From NCBI GenBank assembly GCA_039566865.1, contig CM076949.1:2456501-2520500 (forward strand): a DNA stretch of 64,000 bases. The letters are read 5' to 3'. The notes beneath the pieces were generated by a model. That model was given only the letters and a program-made list of their open reading frames with translations. It searched no databases and was not told the origin of the DNA. The translations under genes and the position numbers were made by a program. Shown here one piece after another: positions 59,401-64,000 of this stretch; position 1 is the first letter of the stretch; each line of letters opens with the position of its first letter. This DNA is from Aurelia coerulea. Taxonomy: Eukaryota; Cnidaria; Scyphozoa; Semaeostomeae; Ulmaridae.

Positions 59401-62400
59401 ACATTTTGACGACGGAGCCCCAAGATGCTATCAAACGCTTAAGATCTATTTTCAACACAAGTTGACTTATGCTGGATTATTTTCCTATCAAAGCTTGATA
59501 ATGTATACAGCCATGCAGTTGTGCTTGATTCCCACAGCTTTGTTCTTTTGTGGGGGAAAATATTATTTACTACTACTACAGAGATAGCGTTCGTTATCTC
59601 CTCAGCAGGACTGTAGAAATTATTCCTCCGCAGGTACATATTAGTTGCAGTGCTCCTCCATAGAAGCACACCAGTAGTGCCTAATTACCTAGCCTCACTA
59701 CATAAGGACCCTCTAGTTACGCTCATCTAATTGAGTTGAATTGTTGTTGTTGTTGTCGCTCCACTGAGGGCCTTATGGACATAGAGCTGTAAAACCGGAC
59801 AAAAATGTCAATCTGCGACAAGTTTTTGTCGCAAACTCATGTGCTGATTAGAGTATGGCTTAAAAAAGGCGCTTTTTGCATTGATAGCTAGAATGAACAT
59901 TTATCGAAGTTCTGATAGCAAACTTTATGGTACAGGAGTTCTGGAAAACCGTTTTTGTGGCGTTTTAAGATCAGTGGTTTTGAGGAAAAAGTAGCAGATT
60001 GATTTAGGCCCAGTAGATCTTTTAGCTAAGATTCGAAAAAAGAATCAGAATCGAACGATAGCTTGATACATTTGTAAAATGTTCCAATGTAAACAATAGT
60101 GATAGAAGCTCCAACGCCACATAATCGAACCTTGTGTAGAATAGCGAAAATGTCTATTAGTAGAATCAGTGAGGAGATATTCCGTTTCGACAAGCGTAGG
60201 GGAATGAGTCTCTCTGTTGACCGAAGCTCCATCATCAAGTCAAAGAGCACAGGGAAACGAGAGACTCATCGTCATAAGTCTACTAATTACCCATGATACC
60301 GCATATTAATGTATTAAGAACAGTTCAGTTCCAGAGGATCACGTTTTTGAAAAATGATATAATCTTTCACAGTTCAGGGTAATAAATTACAAAAAGTTCT
60401 TGATTACCATTGCATTTCTAAGCAACCAAATATGATACAAACCTGACTTCTTTTAATTCTTATTTCAGCATAATTACCACCACTTGCAGTCTCTTGTTCT
60501 TTCACGTGTCTTTCCATACCTACAGGATACAATCAACATTATAACCATAAACGAGTAAATAAATAAAGTAAAATATAAGCACTTTGATGAGAATTGAAAC
60601 AAGCACAAAATATTTCAATATTGAAATATTGAAGTATTTCAATTCGCATCAAAAGTGCTTATATCTTACTTTATTCATTTACTCGTTTATGGTAAAAAAT
60701 TTACAGTATAGTTTTACAGTATCTATCAGTAAAGATTGTTTGTGTGTATTTTTTTCGTAGCTGTACATTGACTGATAGAATAAAAAAACTCGCTTAAAAA
60801 CATACTTTTGAGACTGCTTTGAACTCGATTTGAACTTCTTTTGATATCTGCCATGAGCTGTTCAAGTTGTTCTTTTGTCCCTGTGGCAAAATATGGAAAG
60901 GTCACTTCTGATGCATATAGATAAAGTTTGAAATGTACCGGGTGTCCCAAAAAAGTACTCCGGTTTAAAAAATCACCAAAAATCAATTATCAAACCTTTA
61001 ATAAAATTTTCCTTTTCACTTGTTTTGTCAAGGACCCAAAAATATTTCTAGATTGTAAAAGTTTTGCTTTTGATACAACAAGATAGAAAAATTCCAGGTT
61101 GAAAAACCTTATTTTGAGCTATAGTTTTTAAGCAAAATACTCAATCGTGCCTAAGAGTCAAAATTTCCAGATTTTATTACATCATTTAAGTCTCTAAGGA
61201 TAGTGTGCATTTCTTTCTTTCATTCATGACCAAATTAGAAGCTTTCCATGCACAAAAATTTGATCTGGCAATCACCAGTGATTTTTTGCAGTATCATTCA
61301 AAACCAGGTAACTCCAAAAAGTGCTAAATTTGCTAATTTTTAAACCAATTATAAAATTTTCTATATCTGGGAAAATAATTTGGTCCTTGATCTACTTGAC
61401 AAAAAAAGAAAATTTAAGATGTAAGCAAATGTTGGTGATTTTTCAAACGGGAGTACTTTTTTTTTGGGACACCTGGTATAAATATATGAGTCTAAAGGCT
61501 AATGGGCTGCTAAAAATATACCTGCAAGAAATTAAGAATCTCAATCTAAGAAGGGAGCTGCTGGAGCATTTTCTTATTGATTTTGCAAACTTATAAAGCA
61601 TCCATTTATTATAATATCAACAGTAGTAATGAGGTTACCTTTATAATAAGATCTACAAGGATCTAAATTCATTTCTGAGATCCTGCCTTAAGACAATTGC
61701 CATCACATTGCGTTGTATGGTTCTAATGAGATCCAATAAAACCATTTACAGTAGATACAGAATACTGAACTGAAATTTTATTGCTTAACATCCAGCATAC
61801 AGTCGAAGGTACAGCCCTTGCCCACATCAACATGACAAGATTCGTCAAGAATTCTTAAGCATCCCTACAAAATTTCAAGAATTCTTCAATTCTGACAAGA
61901 CTTCTTGAGTCATATGAATAATTGTGAAATTTTTTAAACAAGGATTCTTAAGAAAGTAAAATTTTTCTTCTGGAGAATTTTTAGCCAGGAAAACCATGAT
62001 GCTAATGCATGCAAGGCCTAGACTGCAGCAAAGTCTGGGAGGGACCCAAAATGCTTTCAGCTGACATAAGCAAGTCCATACTATGATTTAAATAACCCAT
62101 GTCTAAACAAACACAGCCAAAGAAAGAAACCACACGCCAGGTGGGTGTCTTTGTTTCTTATTGTTTAAACACCACTCCATTTAACCAAGTGTATTTCATT
62201 CAAGAACAGAAAAACAACAAGCAATGCAAAAAAATGTTTATAAACAATCATCACTTGTATGTATCGACATTTGTTATCAATTGAATTACACAAGAGAATA
62301 ATAGACCTCTCTTTGCAAATGAAATTTGATTCACTAAGCCTGGGAACTGCATTTGACTGCACTACAGACTTCTTGCCTTAGATTTCCTCTTGACAAAAAA

Positions 62401-64000
62401 TTGAGCATTGTTTATATCTCTGCAGAATTGTTATCTACATTTGGAGAATTCTCAAGAATTTCTTGAGGATTCTTTATGTTTAATGTAGACAAGCCCTGTA
62501 CTGTAACTAGTGGGTCACAAAAACGTATACACACTTTGAAACATCGCATTACAAAAAATAAATACAATTCCATTGCCTAACTGAGCATTTAACATAATTT
62601 TGAGACTTGATTCCTAATTGGAAATGAATTATCTTAATTTCAATGAAGAATTCTTGAAAACTAGCTTCAATTGGCTTTTGTAAAACTATAAGTGATTGGT
62701 TCAATTTGATCACTGTTTCAACGATCAAAATGGTAAAATAATGTTTCTCTTAGCTCGCGCATTGCTTTCTAATGATGCGGAACCCTTGAAATGTTATAAT
62801 ATGCTTCCCCATAATGCTGGGCATCACAAAGTCTAAATCTACATAAGTGTGAACAGGCCATTTTCTGCTGCTTTGGGGAAAATACAGTATATATCAAGAA
62901 ATAGAACATTTGGCTAATTTCAAATTTCAGAAGGAAGTAAATGTACCAAAATTATGAGAATAATCTTGAAATCAATTTAAAGCCCCAGAAAGATAATGGA
63001 ATTAGAATTTTACAAATTAGTTGCATTGTAATCCTTGTTGTGCAATTTTCAAACAGTTAATCCATTTTTCTGGCTCGTGCGGTTCATAGGCTTTCCAGGT
63101 TTGATGCACATGCTCCACTGGAGGACAGATAACTAAGTTCTACTCAATAGATTTTGTAGAAGGATAACATTAGGTGTCCATATTTTAAGTCTGTGCACTT
63201 CCCAAACCAAAAAACTGGGAAATACCTAGGAATTCCTAGGATTTTCTGGGTAATTTCTGGGCAAAATTCCCTTGCTTCCTAGGATAAAAAAGGTGGGGAA
63301 AAGGGCAAAATTCCTAGGAAAGCCGGCAAACAGTGGAAATGCAATGGAATTTTTTTGGAACATTTCCCAGCTTTCCTAGCTCTTTGGGTACTGATTCCCA
63401 GCTTCCCCAGCTTCTTAGGAAACAGAATTCCCAGCTTGAAATTTGTTTTGATGAAAAAGCTAGGGAAACTGGGGAAATCCTGGGAAATCCTGGCTTTCCC
63501 AGTTATCTCCCCAGCTTTTTTGGTACGGGTTAAGACAAGCTATAAATAAATTTTGCAAAAGACAAATAATTTATAGTGAAACCTACTTTCACTTGGTTGT
63601 GGGGCAGTGAGAATATCACTGTGCTTCTTTTTAACTTCCAGGACATTTTCTTTGATTGTGCTAATGTTCTGTTGAATTTCTTCAATCTAAAAATGAAAAA
63701 ACACATAAATTGTATTTGGTAGGTGAAATACTAAAAATTTGCAAGAAGATGGAGGCAAAGAAACAAGACTTTAAATCAGTACACCAAGGCCTTTTGAACT
63801 TATGTTCTCTTCAGAGTGTGACTAACATTTGAAAGTGAAATCCATTGTAACGATTGCAAATCTTATTAACTCTTACATGATGCAGTCGCAAACCTGCGAC
63901 AAGATTAATTCTTCAGGCCTACAAACTTTCAGGTGGTTACTTTGTTAAAAGTACAACAATAATTTCTTTGTTACAAACCTGTGTGAAGAAGTCATCTAAA
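47333..64000 (-). CDS. STX1: Syntaxin-1-like Qa-SNARE with alternative C-terminal exons (5' end outside window)
   Basis: Minus-strand exons in order: 64000-63979 (DDFFTQ), 63686-63587, 60880-60806, 60519-60443, 57852-57744, 55994-55921, 55560-55471, 54683-54636, then 53749-53639 or 53591-53481, then 51414-51304 or 47416-47333. All phases fit. About 271 or 262 residues are visible; human STX1A has 288, so only about 30 N-terminal residues are missing. The Habc part reads [23 protein letters not shown], then [15 protein letters not shown] and [20 protein letters not shown]. The SNARE motif follows: [29 protein letters not shown] (ionic-layer Gln last), then the alternative half-helix and KK-I-IIICC anchor. 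The family sits at the plasma membrane and drives vesicle fusion with SNAP-25 and synaptobrevin. STX1 rather than STX2/3 is the best fit, not proven. Confidence 0.95.
47442..47726. repeat. Inverted repeat just upstream of the distal syntaxin exon
   Basis: GATCATGAGTGGTAGGAGAC and ATATTTATTCAAACTTACT on the left are mirrored by AAGTTTGAATAAATATG and GTCTCCTACCACTCATGATT on the right (arms of about 80 bp). It starts about 25 nt from the exon's acceptor, inside the branch-point zone. Confidence 0.8.
48002..48465. mobile_element. Pogo-like MITE, TA target duplication (copy 2)
   Basis: CAGTAAAAACCCACGTATAA on the left and TTATACGCGGGTGTTTACTG on the right, each bordered by TA. Homologous to 40615-41029. 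The open frame at 48034-48336 is repeat sequence. Confidence 0.85.
48475..48685. repeat. 105-bp tandem duplication
   Basis: CACCAGGTATC(A/G)ATTCATCAG starts at 48475 and 48580. Each unit ends in a run of TTAGGTAAC-type words. In a syntaxin intron. Confidence 0.85.
48686..51303. other. Syntaxin intron interior, no gene recognised
   Basis: The main structure is a low-complexity zone at about 50330-50760, built from imperfect AAATCTC/AAAATCTT words with frequent AAAAA. Short frames in it are compositional. No RNA gene recognised. Confidence 0.45.
51304..51414 (-). CDS. STX1: Syntaxin terminal exon, proximal alternative (TM anchor type 1)
   Basis: Acceptor CTTTTGCAG, then [20 protein letters not shown], a short TLPIVLPM stretch and a charged tail KKTKSNNE before TAA: 36 residues. 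The first ten residues match the canonical syntaxin-1 anchor (KKIMIIICCV) better than the distal exon does. The charged luminal or extracellular tail is longer than usual for the family. Confidence 0.88.
   Translation of the reverse strand, partial: KKIFIIICCVVLLCVVAAAITLPIVLPMKKTKSNNE
51545..51760. repeat. MITE family E, degenerate copy
   Basis: GGCAGTTTTTTGAAAGG, CAAAATGAAAGCGTTGTTTT, and the right end ACAGAGCCCCGAGG parallel 34510-34770. The left end is worn. Confidence 0.5.
52364..53296. mobile_element. Large palindromic element with CCGGGTGTCCCAAAA left end
   Basis: The left end CCGGGTGTCCCAAAA follows TA (52362-52363). Arms of about 200 bp pair: GATTGGGGCTAGCGATAAG with the complement near 53280, and CAGAGCTTTTTGGGTTTGGCC with GGCCAAAACCCAAAAGCTC. 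The right terminal GGGACACCCGG is lost. It separates the SNARE exons from the proximal terminal exon. Confidence 0.75.
53481..53591 (-). CDS. STX1: Syntaxin SNARE C-half exon, version A (downstream copy)
   Basis: 111 nt, phase 0 on both sides, 37 residues from [10 protein letters not shown] to YQSKARR. It starts immediately after the ionic-layer Gln and ends at the polybasic juxtamembrane segment. The core-layer residues are V at +1 and V at +7. Donor GTAAGA; acceptor TTTTTGATAG. Confidence 0.93.
53639..53749 (-). CDS. STX1: Syntaxin SNARE C-half exon, version B (upstream copy)
   Basis: 111 nt, phase 0, 37 residues from [10 protein letters not shown] to YQSKARR. It differs from version A at residues 4 (I/V), 20 (S/A), 25 (T/V) and 30 (T/K). 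I at +1 and T at +7 are the states in vertebrate STX1A. Exon starts are 158 bp apart and the 47-nt intron between versions has homologous edges, so the pair arose by tandem duplication. Confidence 0.93.
53995..54607. mobile_element. Family C element debris (GTGTCCCAAA ends)
   Basis: 53995-54190 resembles 60950-61320 but is rearranged. At 54198-54199 TA is followed by CAGGGTGTCCCAAA, and 54590-54607 reads GTACTTTTTTGGGACACTCG in inverted orientation. Likely two nested copies. Confidence 0.6.
54660..54905 (-). repeat. ~128-bp tandem duplication carrying an exon fragment of syntaxin
   Basis: The acceptor and first ~23 nt of exon 54683-54636 (GAATTGC(A/T)TGAAATGTTTAC) recur upstream at about 54812-54790, with the same CTCTTTAACAG acceptor, and flanking sequence (CCAATAAGCTGGTGAATA) is duplicated again to about 54905. 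The extra exon fragment lacks its 3' half and donor, so it is a decoy or pseudo-exon. Confidence 0.8.
55995..57743. other. Syntaxin intron interior with family F copy
   Basis: Holds the MITE at 57531-57710. Overlapping open frames on both strands at 56900-57260 show no recognisable domain. Confidence 0.4.
57531..57710. repeat. MITE family F, copy 2
   Basis: TAGACCTTTAGCAATTCAGA at the left and AGAATAGCTAAAAGGTCA at the right. The interior (GATAGAAGCTCTATCGACAC, GCTCGATCCAGGCTCTTTTG) matches copy 1. Confidence 0.85.
58151..58743. mobile_element. Palindromic family C relative, CCGGGTGTCCCAAAATGATG ends
   Basis: The left end CCGGGTGTCCCAAAATGATG and right end CATCATTTGGGGACACCCGG are inverted. 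Inner arms (CTTACATGGCATGAAAAAG with TCTCATGCCATCTAAGGC; AAAAGGCTGAACTTATATG with AGAAGTTCAGCCTTTTG) also pair over some 270 bp each. Non-coding. Confidence 0.85.
58953..59141. repeat. 89-bp tandem duplication containing the family E end
   Basis: AAACAAATCCTTCTAGACGG begins at 58953 and 59042, with a third partial start at 59131. Each unit ends TTTAAAGGGGCTCCGTCGCC, so the MITE's terminal repeat has been duplicated along with its flank. Confidence 0.85.
59110..59425. repeat. MITE family E, copy 3
   Basis: Left AAAGGGGCTCCGTCGCCAAA; right TTTTGACGACGGAGCCCC; interior GGCTTCACCCAAGCCACCAA shared with copy 1 in the other orientation. Confidence 0.75.
60014..60156. repeat. MITE family F, copy 3 (shortened)
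   Basis: TAGATCTTTTAGCTAAGATT at the left, GTAGAATAGCGAAAATGTCTA at the right (abridged), interior AACAATAGTGATAGAAGCTC shared. Confidence 0.75.
60545..60692. repeat. 148-bp near-perfect hairpin beside a syntaxin exon
   Basis: CCATAAACGAGTAAATAAAT on the left pairs with ATTCATTTACTCGTTTATGG on the right, and pairing continues inward through TATAAGCACTTTGATG / CATCAAAAGTGCTTATA. Its near end is only about 25 nt from the acceptor of exon 60519-60443. Confidence 0.9.
60938..61476. mobile_element. Intact mariner-like MITE (family C reference copy), TA flanks
   Basis: CCGGGTGTCCCAAAAAAGTA on the left and TACTTTTTTTTTGGGACACC plus TGG on the right, bordered by TA (60936-60937 and 61477-61478). 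539 bp and no transposase, so it depends on another element for movement. Truncated relatives at 10094 and 53995. Confidence 0.85.
61479..63199. other. Syntaxin intron interior
   Basis: Contains AAGAATTCTT-rich segments and CATGCAAGGCCTAGACTGCA, similar to 39290-39360 in ESS2 intron 2 (GGAAGGCCTGTACTGTAG), suggesting an old dispersed repeat. No gene seen. Confidence 0.4.
63200..63535. repeat. Cluster of CCTAGGAA / GGGAAA words with a 16-bp palindrome
   Basis: CCTAGGAATTCCTAGG (63225-63240) is a perfect palindrome. The rest alternates GGGAAA and TTTCCCAG words that can pair into several stems. It lies 52 bp from the end of exon 63686-63587. Confidence 0.7.

Overview
The window is nuclear DNA of an intron-rich, AT-rich invertebrate animal. 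Conserved metazoan genes are split by canonical GT-AG introns, and the introns and gaps are packed with palindromic (foldback) and terminal-inverted-repeat elements. The gene set, together with a THAP exon and an 'EEADT' transposon-type protein, fits a cnidarian. That placement is inference; no species is claimed.

Six conserved genes were reconstructed by joining exons by hand; splice phases agree at every junction. (1) RNFT1/2-type RING E3 ligase, + strand, last four coding exons (83-3837). (2) ARL6IP4/SRp25, - strand, five exons (28459 down to 22444), 213 aa. (3) SBDS ribosome-maturation factor, + strand, five exons (29429-35976), 251 aa. (4) MZT2 gamma-tubulin-complex adaptor, - strand, single exon (37280-36858), 140 aa. 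(5) ESS2/DGCR14 spliceosomal factor, + strand, five exons (37817-42779), 470 aa. (6) A neuronal-type syntaxin (Qa-SNARE, STX1-like), - strand, running off the right edge (64000 down to 47333). ARL6IP4/SBDS and MZT2/ESS2 are head-to-head pairs with 969 and 536 bp between start codons, so each pair probably shares a bidirectional promoter.

Layout: 1-4 kb RNFT; 4-22 kb gene-poor and repeat-rich, with a 145/156-bp tandem array, a 5'-truncated LINE, a lone signal-peptide exon and a THAP-domain exon; 22-43 kb a compact housekeeping block; 43-47 kb repeats; 47-64 kb syntaxin, whose introns hold many mobile-element copies.

The most interesting observation is the 3' half of syntaxin. Two tandem 111-nt exons, both phase 0 and separated by only 47 nt, each encode the C-terminal half of the SNARE helix, starting just after the ionic-layer Gln. 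They are followed by two alternative terminal exons with different transmembrane anchors. Two of the four amino-acid differences between the tandem exons fall on core-layer positions (+1 and +7), so splicing could change the membrane-proximal zippering half. Other notable items are a 2.4-kb foldback in SBDS intron 2 with ~0.95-kb arms, and two non-autonomous element families whose 9-bp target-site duplications can be read exactly.
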